In this document: piece by piece, positions 1 through 9,352 of the stretch | Layout: each line of letters starts with the position of its first letter | Numbering within the stretch: position 1 is the stretch's first letter | Source: Fomitopsis serialis | Lineage: Eukaryota; Basidiomycota; Agaricomycetes; Polyporales; Fomitopsidaceae | Length of the DNA stretch: 12,302 nucleotides | Direction: 5' to 3' | Assembly: GCF_022376445.1 (NCBI RefSeq) | Contig: NW_025955734.1 | Coordinates: forward strand, 1-12,302 | Notes under the pieces: model-generated | Databases searched by the model: none | What the model saw: the letters and a program-made list of their open reading frames with translations, nothing else | What the model was told of the DNA's origin: nothing | Position numbers and translations under genes: made by a program

Positions 1-3000
1 CCAGACTTAAGGTCGACCTGGACACCTGACTCGGGAACACGCTTCGCTCGAGAAAAGTCATAGATCGTTGTCCGAGCGGGAGCAGTCAGCTCGGAGTGAA
101 CTCAAGGTGGCTGAGACATCCCTCGGAGAGGCTGTCAAAGCTAGGCGTACACTCGAGTCCGACTTGCAAGCTATCCGGACCCGCCAAATTGACACTGACG
201 GCCAGTTGGCTGAAGTGCTCAAGGAGAAGGAGGTACGTTACAATCTGCTTACTGTGTGCTGTGGTTCGGGGTTGACGGTGACGAACAACGTGGTAGCACC
301 TCGAGCGCCAGCTCACCACGATGCAAAGCAAGTTCGAGGATTCTGAAGACGTCGTACTCCAGCTCGAGCGGGAGAAGGGTGCTCATGATCGACAGATGGA
401 GACCGTCAAGAAACAGCTCAATGGCGAGTCGGCGAAACGCAGCCAGCTCGAGAAGTCAGCCTCTTCTCAGAAGCAAGAGATAGCGCGGCTGAAGGACATG
501 AATATCAAACTCGATCGCGAGCTCAACAAGGCGCTGTCTGATCTGAAGGCCCGCGAGTGGGAAGTCAAGCAGCTAGAAGCACGCCAAGACAAGACCATTG
601 TCGAGCATGTTCATGTCCTCGAAGAGGCGAAACGTGTCACCGATCGACAGTTGCAGGAAGCTCAGCAGGAGTTGCAGGCCAGGGAGGCTTATATTCGATC
701 GCTCGAGAAAGCAAGAAGTAAGTTCATGATCGAAGCGGAGGATCTTGTTCGAGACAGGGAAAGCGAACAATTGCAACTTCGTGCCAAGGACAAGAAGATC
801 AAGGCAGAAGAGGACAAGGCTATTCAGGCTCTCGCTGCGCTAGAGAAGGAGCGGCGCGCGAGGGAGGCAGCAGAACTCCACGTCAAGCGGTTACAGAACG
901 ATCTCGAGCTCTCGCAGAGTCAGGTCTCGGACGCCGCGCAGCAGCTGGCAAGCGTACAGAAGGCGAAAGACAATCTCGAGCTCGAGCTTACGAGACTTGC
1001 TGATGAAGGTGATACCCCCAACTCTACCGCGAAGCTGCAGCGCCAGTACGAGGCGCGCATTGCTCAGCTTGAAGACCAGCTGCAGGACTCGGAGATGTCA
1101 AAGACCACAGCGGCTAGGATCAAGGAACAGGTTGACCGTCAACATGCTGAAATACGTCGGCTGATCATGAGTAGTGGTCCGAAGGACGACTCGTTCCGAT
1201 CCCGCTTGCTCAGAGAACTCGAGCTTGCAGACGAAGAGATGGAGCGAGAGATGTCCGTCCGACGTCATGCCACTGGGTCTGACGTCCGCTCACTCGCTAA
1301 TTTGACGCCTTCCAAACGTTCTCTCGCCCAGACAAACGGTGTGCCCCGGTCTCGCAAAGACTCACATCCCGATGCGATCCGCGTGCAGGAGAACAGACAA
1401 GCTCAAGTCAACGCTCTCAAGCAGCAAGTCCAGATACTCGAAATTCAGATGGCTGCTTCTACACGAGTGAGGCAGTACCTTGAGCAATCGCTGCGGGAGA
1501 TGACCGCTGAGTTCGAGAACTCGGATGGCTCGAAGCAGTCGCTGGAGCAATATCGCGCACGCCTTGCGAAAGAGAACGCTCGACTCGCCGAGTTGCTTGA
1601 GGACGAGGCTGAGGCAAGGCGGGCTGCCGAAGCTGCTCAGTTGAACGGTGTACAAGCAATGTGGGACAAATTCCAAGCTACTATCCAGAACGAAAGGGAC
1701 AGCTACTCCCGTTTAGAGGAGTCGCGGAAAGCTTTGGTGCGCGAGACATCGCTGACAACTGTACTCTGTTTGACCGCACTCCAACAGGTCGTCCAACAAC
1801 GTGCCGCTGCCGTCGAGCTTGAGGATCAGCGTCGACAAGTTCAAGAACTGCTGACGGCAAAGAAACAGATGCAGACTGAGATTGCAGACCTCAAAGATCG
1901 CTTGGAAGTGGAGATCGTCGCGAAGAACGGGGAGACCAGTGAGTGAGAATGTGCCGTTGGGAGGCACTTACTGACCGCTCCTTAGATGCCAGGCGGGAGC
2001 TGCAGTCACGTCTCCAAGAGCTGGAGATCACGTCTTCCACTTCCTCCACTGTCCACTCAGGTAAGCGTGTATTGGTTTGGATCTAGTCGTAGACTTGCTC
2101 ATGTGCATGGCAGAGTTGCAAGAGGCCGTCGAGACTTACAAAGTCAAAGTCGAATCTTACATCAAGAAGCTCGAAGAAGCGGAGATTTCCAAGGCGAAGA
2201 TTGCTCGTGCAGAATCGCACTGTACGTTTTGCGAGCTGCGCTGATTCATCCGATAGCTGATATCTGACTATAGCGCGTCGCGCATTGGCTGATGCGGAGA
2301 AGGCTCATGCAGATGCAATTGCTGAGAGGAACGCTGCTGAAGAGAGGCTCAAGACTGCAGGAGAGCGTATCCGGGAACTTGAGTCAAGGCTGGACGAAGA
2401 AGGCAGGGAATCCTCAGATCTGGAATTACTGCGGCAACGCCTCGCTGAGGAGATGGAGGATGAACGCAAGCATCATCAAGAAGAGCTTTCGGAGCGAGAC
2501 TTCACGGCAGATCAGACGCGTAAGAAGTATCAGGGTGAGTGGTCTCGTCCACTCGCAATTGAACCAGTCCCACTAATTCATCTAATTTATCTACAGCGGA
2601 GCTTGCGCAGCTGAGCGAGGGTACGTCTGCCTTCCCCTAGACCTTGTCAATTTGCTGAATTTTTGCGGCACCCAGAACTGCAATCGCAACGCGACACCAT
2701 GAGCAGGCTGCGCGAGGAGAGCAGGAAGATCCGGTCACACTACGACGAACTTCAATTGCGTCATGACGAAGAAGTATACAACGGTGGATCCTGGAAGAAG
2801 GACAAAGAACGTCTGGAGACCAAGATTCAGGATCTCACCAAGGCATACGATTCTTCGACCGCTGCGCAAGCAGAACAACAGTCGCAAATTGTCTCGCTGC
2901 ACTCACAGGTCCGCGAGCTTCGCAGTGTGCTCAACGACGCAGAGGCGGACCGTGCCCTCCTCCAGAAGGCGCGGCGTGCGTTACAGGCGGAGCTAGAAGC

Positions 3001-3880
3001 GATCAAATTCGACTCCGTGGACACGACGAAGATGTCCTCCGAGACCGAACTACAGAAGCTCCGGCTGGAGAAGCAAGACTTGGAACGCTCGCTTGAGGAG
3101 CAGAACGATAGAGTGGCGATGGCTTTTGAGAGGATGAAGAAGGCTGAGGGCTACGCTACGGAATGCCAGGTCGAGCTGGGCAAGACACGCGTGGAGAACT
3201 CGGAGCTCGACAAGCTCAACGTAAGTATCGGTACAGCTATCTGTTTGTTCCTACTAACGAACTGGTGCGCTGCACAGGCGAATCTGGAGAAGCAGATCAA
3301 GGAGCTCAATCTCCGAATCGTCGACCTCGAGACGAAGTCGCTCAACGTACCAAGGCCATCGTCGACGTCGTCGCGCCGGCTCGAGAGCCGTATCGAGGAG
3401 CTGACGAATCAGCTCAACCAGACTTCCAAGGACAGCTCACGCCTCCACCGCTCTGCGGACAAGACCGCGCGCGACGCGCGCTTCCAGCTCGCGGAGGCGG
3501 AGCGACAGCGGCAACGCCTTGAAGAGGAAGTGAGGTCGTATGAGGGCAAGATTACGAGCATGAGGCAAGCAATGGACGAATTGGTGAGCGAGAGCTTTCT
3601 GACTTTCGTGTCGAAGTTGTGGTGTGCTAATGACTTACCGAGCAGCAAACCTCCGAGAACAGCCTGCAGTTGGCGAAGCGCCGCGCAGAACGCGAGAATG
3701 GAGACCTGCGTCAGCAATCACTGAAGTGAGACTGACTAATTGTATTACTTTCTATGCATGCTGACCATTCATGCTCGAACTCGCAGCCTTGAGAGAGAAG
3801 TCGAACGGCTCAGGAGTCGTCTCGAGCGTCCCGCATCATCGGTGATGATGAGCTCACCGGTGAGCTCGCCCCGGAAATGA
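1..3880 (+). CDS. myo2: Class II myosin heavy chain, coiled-coil tail (5' partial)
   Basis: This is the rod of conventional myosin, which dimerises by coiled coil and drives actomyosin ring contraction in fungal cytokinesis. Predicted exons are 26-232, 297-1736, 1788-1938, 1986-2060, 2114-2221, 2274-2534, 2597-2620, 2676-3220, 3278-3583, 3646-3725 and 3787-3880 (TGA 3878-3880), giving about 1,096 tail residues. All ten introns are 47-64 nt with GT..AG ends. The protein is almost wholly Glu/Lys/Gln/Leu/Arg-rich heptads. Landmarks I recognise from fungal myosin II tails are DSEMSKTTAARIKEQVDRQH and IRRLIMSSGPKDDSFRSRLL (about 1088-1210), NALKQQVQILEIQMAASTRV (about 1408-1470) and LEREVERLRSRLERP near the C-terminus. 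Breaks in the helix lie around 1300-1375 (Pro/Ser/Arg-rich) and 3345-3370 (PRPSSTSSRR). The last 15 or so residues are a Ser/Pro tail. Motor, IQ motifs and start are outside the window. The family call is firm; exact junctions are predictions. Confidence 0.93.
3..28 (+). other. Apparent one-base frameshift in the myosin exon
   Basis: Bases 3-26 read RLKVDLDT in one frame and then meet TGA at 27-29. From base 26 the next frame reads LTREHASLEKSHRSLSERE and joins the long tail exon, while that second frame has TAA at 8-10 upstream. Both halves look like rod sequence, and one more C in the CC at 25-26 would join them. Starting the exon after AG at 10-11 would avoid a frameshift but puts Arg-Pro-Gly into a coiled coil, which is unlikely. 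It could be a sequencing error, a real mutation, or an intron boundary that cannot be judged at the window edge. Confidence 0.5.
1737..1787 (+). other. Stop-free 51-nt intron inside the myosin tail
   Basis: It runs from GTGCGC to CAACAG with CTGAC/TTGAC branch candidates, is phase 0, is 17 codons long and has no stop, so retention would keep the frame. The retained peptide (VRETSLTTVLCLTALQQ) is hydrophobic and breaks the heptad pattern, while removal joins ESRKAL to VVQQRAAAVELED. A similar case is the 57-nt intron at 3221-3277 (GTAAGT, CTAAC branch, CACAG), whose translation contains AICLFLLTNWCA. Confidence 0.75.
2597..2620 (+). other. 24-nt microexon of the myosin tail
   Basis: This exon encodes about eight residues (AELAQLSE). 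It lies between introns 2535-2596 (GTGAGT..CTACAG) and 2621-2675 (GTACGT..CCCAG), both phase 1. Including it keeps the frame and the heptad register between ..TADQTRKKYQ and ELQSQRDTMSRL. Skipping 24 nt would also keep the frame and remove eight residues. Confidence 0.7.
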
Positions 3881-4338
3881 ACACACGGACCTTACTGTAT
3901 AGGCCATTTCTTATTTTCTGTTCTGTTCTGTGTGCGGATGAACATGTATGTCTTGCTATTGCTCGCTCCATTATTTTTTCAACCCTCCGATCCTGGTCCT
4001 GTATTATCATGGTGCTACCTCATGTTGTGATACCTCCCTCGCTGCCCACCGCCCACTGCCGTTTGCGTTACCCCTCCTACCACTGTATCCCTCTGATTCC
4101 CCAACTACTTACTCAAGGGCTTACGACCGCTCCATGTCACGCATTACGCATATTATTATCGGCTTTGGCAATGAAACCACGTTCTCGTCCGGAGGGCAAC
4201 GCATTGTTCAAATGTTCGGCCAAAAAGTTGAAGACCATGAGGGTAACATTGACTCACGATTAACTTATTACAATCTTCGGCGCGATCACTGACATGATCA
4301 ATGCGTTATATGTTTTATGATTATTCAGGGTGTACTAT
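3881..4338. other. Intergenic: myosin 3' flank and upstream region of the RING gene
   Basis: No supported gene. The myosin stop at 3878-3880 is followed by T/C-rich sequence suited to a 3' UTR. An open frame beginning at ATG 3877, overlapping the myosin stop, runs to 4263 but has no recognisable protein character. A TATA-like stretch (TTATATG, about 4307-4313) precedes the microsatellite and could belong to the promoter of the downstream gene, but the evidence is weak. Confidence 0.5.
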
Positions 4339-4353
4339 GTGAGTAAGTAAGTG

Positions 4354-4434
<81 letters not shown>

Positions 4435-4443
4435 TAAGTAAGT
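4339..4443 (+). repeat. (GTAA)n microsatellite, an array of GTRAGT splice-donor hexamers
   Basis: About 105 bases of four-base tandem repeat. Bases 4355-4434 are 20 perfect GTAA units. The left flank carries two GTGA variants (4339, 4351) among GTAA units, and the right flank has a slip followed by one more GTAAGT (4438). Because the unit is GTAA, a GTRAGT hexamer begins every four bases from 4339 to 4427 (23 of them), plus one at 4438. GTAAGT is the fungal consensus 5' splice site, complementary to the U1 snRNA 5' end. The array also puts TAA in all three + frames. Confidence 0.97.
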
Positions 4444-4488
4444 CAATCAACGCGTTTTGTGAGTTGCCTATTATTCCTCTTTCTCTAG
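4438..4488 (+). promoter_or_regulatory. Possible 5' UTR intron of the RING gene (acceptor at 4487-4488)
   Basis: A pyrimidine-rich run from about 4470 ends in TTTCTCTAG at 4488, which looks like a good 3' splice site 37 bases before the predicted start codon. The nearest suitable donor is the last GTAAGT of the microsatellite (4438), giving a 51-nt intron; the other repeat units would give introns of about 60-150 nt. The branch point is weak (TCAAC near 4447-4451). If the leader is transcribed through the repeat, the repeat would supply the donor. This is inference with no transcript support. Confidence 0.4.
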
Positions 4489-4525
4489 TACTCCCACCAC
4501 GACGCTGCCGTCGTCGACGACGGCG

Positions 4526-7500
4526 ATGGGGGACAGGTGTCCAAGACTCGAGCTCACTATACCGACAGAAAGCACGTCTTTCAAACGTTCATTTGACGAG
4601 CTCGGACTCGACTTGGGCAGTCCCAACGGCGAGCGAGGCAACGGCGGCGAGGGCAGCGGCAGCGGTGGCGAGCGCAATAAACGGGCACGCAGCGAGAGCA
4701 ATGCTCGCTCACCATCGTTGATACCGTCTTCATCGAACACCCTGGCGAGTGGTTCATCTTCATCCAATGCAGCCTCTTCACCGCGCGGAGCAAGCCATGA
4801 GGGCAGCGCGTCGTCCGTCGACCTCATGTCGGACGAGCCTGAAACCCTCGCCGAACCTATGGACGGCGTCGAGCCCTTGCCCCCCATTCGTGGCCTCATG
4901 CCGCGTACGTCGCCCCCCACGGAGCAGAACGACCACTTCAGGCTGTCCATGGAACGCTTCAATGCTTTTGACAGTAACATCTCCGTCCTGCGACACTCAG
5001 ACTCGCCCATGCCAGGCCCTAGTCTCCCTCGCTCAGCCCGTACATCGCTAGGTTCATCGATGGAGACGTCGCCCGTTTTGGAGGTACCACCCACGCCGAA
5101 TCTCAACGTCATATCTCGCTCGAGGCCACCCAGTCCTGTCTCGCCTGGTACCGTGATGTCTCGCCTGAGCTCTGTACCACCTGCTCTACCGCCTGTGCCA
5201 ACCGTGTCCGGATGGCTCGCCGATTTTAATGGCCAGCTGAGGCCGCTTCCGCATGACCGTGTCGATAATCTGCGGAACCAATGGGACAGCAGACCTGCTC
5301 AATCCTCCACTCGCTCACAGCCGTTCAGTGGGTGCTCACTCTACCACGCCTATGGTTCGTCTCTGACCCCCACAGTAGCCGAGCGCCGAAGAGAACATCC
5401 TATAGGCCCAGAAGAAGCCCTGCGAAGACTGCGAGAAATACAGCAGTCTCTCGAGGAGTACCTCCAGGGGACATCTACTTCACTTGACGCCCCGTCCGCG
5501 AGTGAGCTATCACTGGGCACTGCCATCACCCATTCACTGACATCTCAACAGCGAGCCCCTTGTCTCCGGATCTGACTGGATTGCCGCCACACGCTCACTC
5601 ACGACATTATCACCGTGATCCAGACCACGGCGACGCCGAGGCAGACCCACTTACGGCAGAGTTGTCGCTCATCCGCGAGGCCGTCCGCCGCCTGCAAGCC
5701 AGAGCGCGCCAGATCGAAGCTGTGCAGCGCGCCCGAGGCGACGCTGGTACCGGTGCGCCTAGTGCAGTGCGATCTGCCTGGGTCACTCTGACGGGAAGGC
5801 CAGAGAACCATCCGCAGTCTGCCGCCGAGGATAGAGAAGCGCCCTCGTCGAGGCGTTCCTCCACTAACGGTACGTCCTCGTGAGATGCGCGTTCTGCACG
5901 GCTCATACTTTCTTAGGGTTAGAGGACCTGCTCCCTGTAGATCGCGACGATGCCTTGTTTCCGCTGTCGCTCGTTGCTTCTAACCGGCGTCGTCGGTCCC
6001 TTTATGCCACGCGGCCAGGCGCGTCAAACTCACTCATGTCTGAGAACGCCGCAGAGTTCCGGAGCAGGAGGGCTCGCGAACAAATGGAATCGATCTCGGC
6101 CGAAGGACTCAGAGCGAGTGTCGGCAGCCACCTCCGCTTCTCGCCCGTTGACTGGAGCTTGCCAGGAGTCGACGACGACGCTCGATCCAACGTTGCAGAT
6201 GAGCCTCATTTCACCCCTGCAGATTGGTCGCTTCCGAGTTTCCGCGGGTCGACGCGGGCGGACGATCAGGGCAGACCTGATACGCGCAGATCTCAGCCTC
6301 AGAGAGCAAGACCAACGCCCATGGAACCCCATCCGTACAATACTCACCAACCCTCAGCCCGTTCACGGACTGAACTGGAACCACCGCGTCTCGGTTCCGT
6401 CTCCCCACCTCTGCCGTCCATGAGCGCAAGCGCGGATCAAGGGACATCTCTCGACCACGAGATCGACTTTACTGGTTATTTCTTTGAACCATTCTCGCCC
6501 TCAACGCGAGCGCGACCTGCAGATACATCGGCGAGCAGGGGACCTGATCGTTCAACGTTGGACTTGGTAGCGCGGCCCAGTTCTACTTTCGAGTCTTACC
6601 GCGAAGCCTTAGACGTGTGGGTACGCGGAGATGGTCCTGACGAGATGCCTAACCCTCCTGTGCTGACGGCTGATGATCGTCAGCCGAGACTAACGGAACC
6701 ACGAGGAACGTGGGGGTCGTGGGCTCATAGACCCGCCCGCGTACCGGACCCCCGTAGACGTCGTCGTGAGCGAGAGGAAGCAGAACGCTTGAGAGCGTCA
6801 GATGGTGATCGAAGGTCGACCGTGGACTCATCGTCGACTGCCAATACAGATGACAGCCTTGAGGCAAACAGTCGACGGAGGCTGTCAAGACTCCTCGTCC
6901 TTCGAAGCATGCGCGGGGATTCGACGTCCGACGCCGACAACGTTGCACGACGCTCGCCGGCCAGAGCGTTGTCTCCAGAAACCCGCAGAGCGGAGCGTGA
7001 TTACCGGCTGGACAGACTGCATCGAGATCTCAATGCAAGAGCTGACTTACGAGCATCCATGGTTCCGCCTAGAGTTTTTGACTCTCCGCTTCAGCCAACC
7101 TCTCGTGCGGTACACCCAACTGCAAATGCTTCGCGCAGGCCGTCGATCACCAGAGAAACATCAGCAAGGACGGCGCCAACCACGCGCTTCAATCTAGACT
7201 CATTCCGCGCGGGCCCCTTCCGCGCGTCGATCCAACGGTCATTGGAATTGCAGCACTCTACAGCTGCTACACACCGTCGAGATCCGCGCTCTCCGAGTCG
7301 TGACCTTGAGGCGCCTTCGTTACCGCCTCTACACTTCCAACGCTATCCTGTTCCACGCTTGGTAAGTTGTTATGCGCGTTTGCGCTGATGGAGAGCTGAC
7401 TATCGCAATAAGCCCCCGTTACAGGGCCTATCTCGTCCTGCTCCCAGCGAGTACGAACTCACTCACCCCTCCAGGTACCACACCCCGAATTCCTTCTCAA

Positions 7501-8855
7501 CAGCGGATATCTTGGATGGGCCTTCCAATCCTCATTGGGACTCATTGCTGCATTGCGCTGTATCGCACGACCAGTCACCCACTGACACCCAGAACCATCC
7601 CGAGACCACTACAGAGAACGGACCGGTCTGCCCGGTCCATGGCATTGTCCATGGCAGTGTGGATGACATGATTGATACCCCGGAAGATGATAGAGGAAGG
7701 GGGGATGATAGAGGAAGGGAAAGGGGTGACGGGTCAGGATCGCGTGCTGGTCCACGTTGGCGCGTGGCGCGTCCCACATCGTCGTTTGACATGTACGCCG
7801 ACGTCCCGTCGGCGCTCTCCGCCCCGAACACCCGCCCTCCGATGGCCAGTCTATGGGATGAACCCTCCGTGAGTTGACAACAACTCACCCCATGTATCGC
7901 ATATTGAAGCCTTCGCAGACCTTGTTTCGGGGTGGGCGAAGTGAAGGACTACCAGCTCAGTCTCGCGGTGGAGTAGGCAACTCCCAGTCGTCCACAAGCG
8001 CAGCAGACGACCGGGATCCACACGTCCGCAGCCGAATGCCATCGCGCTTACGTGGCACGCGCAGGCGTGAATACGACTTCTTCGGTATGGACTCAGAGTA
8101 TCCTGACCTGCACCGACGCCTGTCCCAATTCGGCCCCAGAACGAGGCCCTCGGGCGATTATGTGGTCTGTGAATCATCTTCTCCCTTGTATCATAGCTGA
8201 TGGGCTGTCTCTACATGACGTATCGCAATCAGCAGAGGGATCAGAATCTGGACACCTCATACGAAGCACTCTTGGAACTCACTAGCCTGCTGGGTGAGGG
8301 GAGGCCGCGCGGTTTGTCGGAACAGGTTATAGCTTCTCTTCCTGGCGCCACGTACCGGGAATGGGCAACGCCTGGCGAGACGGAAGAGCGTTGCCCCATT
8401 TGTCTTGACGATGTATGGTCGAATCCCATTTTGCTTCTACGATGCTAACTGTGATGCTAGTACACCGCTGAAGACGCTGTGTTAAAGGTCCCCGCCTGTT
8501 CCCATTGGTTCCACAGAGGTTGCTTGGAGGTATGTGAATTTTTAGCTAACATAAATTCTGCTGATGTGAGTGTTCGTAGCAATGGCTGAAGACTGCCCGT
8601 ACATGTCCAGTATGTCGAGGACGCGTTAGCGGCTCGGAAGCATCACGTAGTGGCCCCCGTCTGTCCGGCTTCTCTAACGCTCCTGGACCCAGTGCAGGTC
8701 CGAGTGGAAGTGTTGGCGGCGCCTTTGCTCGCAGACGACGCATTAATCCTTTACTACCGAGGGGCGCGCCTCCAGAAGACAGACGCGACGAGAATGGACA
8801 TGATAGTGATAGTGACATGCCACCATATCCTCCGCCTCCGTGGCGGCTAGGCTGA
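4526..8855 (+). CDS. Large RING-H2 finger protein, probable E3 ubiquitin ligase
   Basis: Predicted exons are 4526-5501, 5552-5869, 5917-7361, 7413-7868, 7919-8164, 8236-8412, 8461-8529 and 8580-8855 (TGA 8853-8855), giving 1,320 residues. If the likely stop-free intron 5328-5375 (GTGGGT..CCACAG, CTGAC branch) is also removed, the length is 1,304. The start is the first ATG after the in-frame TGA at 4460-4462. Most of the protein is disordered Ser/Pro/Arg-rich sequence. The N-terminal part has RSFDELGLDLGSP and a Gly/Ser stretch; helical pieces are EEALRRLREIQQSLEEYL and AELSLIREAVRRLQARARQI. Before the finger comes a segment (SYEALLELTSLLGEGRPRG..REWATPGETEE) that I recall as shared by related Agaricomycete proteins. 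The C-terminal C3H2C3 RING, CPIC..CSHWFHRGC..CPVC, should bind two zinc ions and an E2 enzyme. The substrate is unknown. About 80 Pro/Arg/Asp-rich residues follow the RING. Confidence 0.85.
6138..6236 (+). repeat. Duplicated F-x-P-x-DWSLP motif in the RING protein
   Basis: Bases 6138-6164 encode FSPVDWSLP and 6210-6236 encode FTPADWSLP, 24 codons apart and preceded by Arg and His respectively. The codons differ (for example GAC TGG AGC TTG CCA against GAT TGG TCG CTT CCG), so this is not a recent DNA duplication. Conservation in a disordered region suggests a short binding motif used twice. Function is inferred only. Confidence 0.7.
7686..7721 (+). repeat. Two tandem 18-nt units coding DDRGRG/DDRGRE
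   Basis: GATGATAGAGGAAGG occurs at 7686-7700 and again at 7704-7718, a period of 18 bases. It encodes a short Asp/Arg/Gly repeat in the disordered part of the RING protein and looks like ordinary low-complexity slippage. Confidence 0.85.
8165..8235 (+). other. Intron with an ambiguous, weak donor before the RING exon
   Basis: A frame change from ..RTRPSGDY(V) to (Q)RDQNLDTSYEALLEL requires an intron here. The possible donors are GTGGTC at 8162 or GTCTGT at 8165, both far from consensus, and the acceptors are the tandem CAGCAG at 8230-8235. Donor 8165 with acceptor 8235 gives GDYV-RDQNLD, the junction closest to the family as I recall it; 8162 with 8232 gives GDY-QRDQNLD, also 71 nt. Confidence 0.55.
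8392..8615 (+). other. RING-H2 (C3H2C3) zinc-finger coding segment
   Basis: Three exons together carry the finger: CPIC at 8392-8403, ACSHWFHRGC within 8461-8529, and CPVC ending at 8615. Introns 8413-8460 (GTATGG, CTAAC branch) and 8530-8579 (GTATGT, CTAAC branch) are both phase 0. All eight zinc ligands are present (Cys-Cys, Cys-His, His-Cys, Cys-Cys), with the Trp of QWLK and the Pro of CPVC, residues typical of E2-binding RINGs. Confidence 0.92.
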
Positions 8856-9140
8856 CTGCCGAGCCCTGGTTGGCTCGTGGTATCCTTGGTTTTTCTTGTA
8901 CTACTTGCACACTCCTATGTACACTGACCGCCTTTCTATTGTTTCTTGGCTCATCGATATGTTGTATGTACTTGGTATATGTCCACTGTAGCACTGCACA
9001 GCCCGTTAATTTATCACTTTCCAGTACAGGTTGTAGCCGACCTAGAGCCTAGCTCCTTCGCACGTATTCATAATACAGGTAAGTATGGGTGATCCAGAGT
9101 TGCTCAACTTGGCGTCGAGGTCTTCATTGGCCAGGTTGGC

Positions 9141-9152
9141 CGCGGTACCGCG
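9141..9152. repeat. 12-bp perfect palindrome
   Basis: CGCGGTACCGCG reads the same on both strands. It lies in the convergent gap, with GGTT-containing GC-rich sequence on both sides. It could bind a dimeric protein or be chance. Confidence 0.8.
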
Positions 9153-9290
9153 CGGTTACCAGCACTGACAGTATTGGCATTGCGAACAGCAATGAGAGCA
9201 ATACACATACATACGACTGTACAACCAAGTGTCACTCAAATTGTGTGGTCTCGTCTAATGTTCAACTACCTGCCAGACTGATTTGTGGTC

Positions 9291-9308
9291 ATCGCACTGC
9301 AGTGCGAT
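9291..9308. repeat. 18-bp perfect palindrome
   Basis: ATCGCACTGCAGTGCGAT is a perfect palindrome with no spacer, located 45 bases downstream of the predicted elongin C stop. As RNA it could form a short hairpin; as DNA it resembles a dimer site. No function can be assigned. Confidence 0.85.
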
Positions 9309-9352
9309 TGAGTCATGCTAGTGCAAATGTGGTCCAGGGTCAATTATAGCAA

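Larger units (their letters stand above)
8856..9352. other. Convergent intergenic gap between the RING gene and elongin C
   Basis: About 500 bases that should hold the two 3' ends facing each other. No supported gene. The first part is T-rich with several TGTA motifs (about 8896-9000), as in a fungal 3' UTR. It contains palindromes at 9141-9152 and 9291-9308, listed separately. Confidence 0.6.

Noticed and set aside
3877..4263. 128-codon + strand frame starting in the myosin stop (ATGA)
   Set aside because: Its composition is like untranslated T/C-rich DNA, there is no known motif, and eukaryotic mRNAs do not usually use such overlapping restarts.
4471..5112. 213-codon open frame on the - strand
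   Set aside because: It is antisense to the first exon of the RING protein, where Ser/Arg-rich GC-biased codons leave the opposite strand open. It has no recognisable domain, and the + strand frame continues into a confirmed RING.
8494..8818. Reverse-strand open frame over the RING exons (within 8546-8818)
   Set aside because: It is the antisense shadow of the RING coding exons and crosses two introns.
9089..9349. 86-codon + strand frame in the convergent gap
   Set aside because: There is no family resemblance, and its end runs into the antisense of the elongin C 3' flank. It is probably chance.
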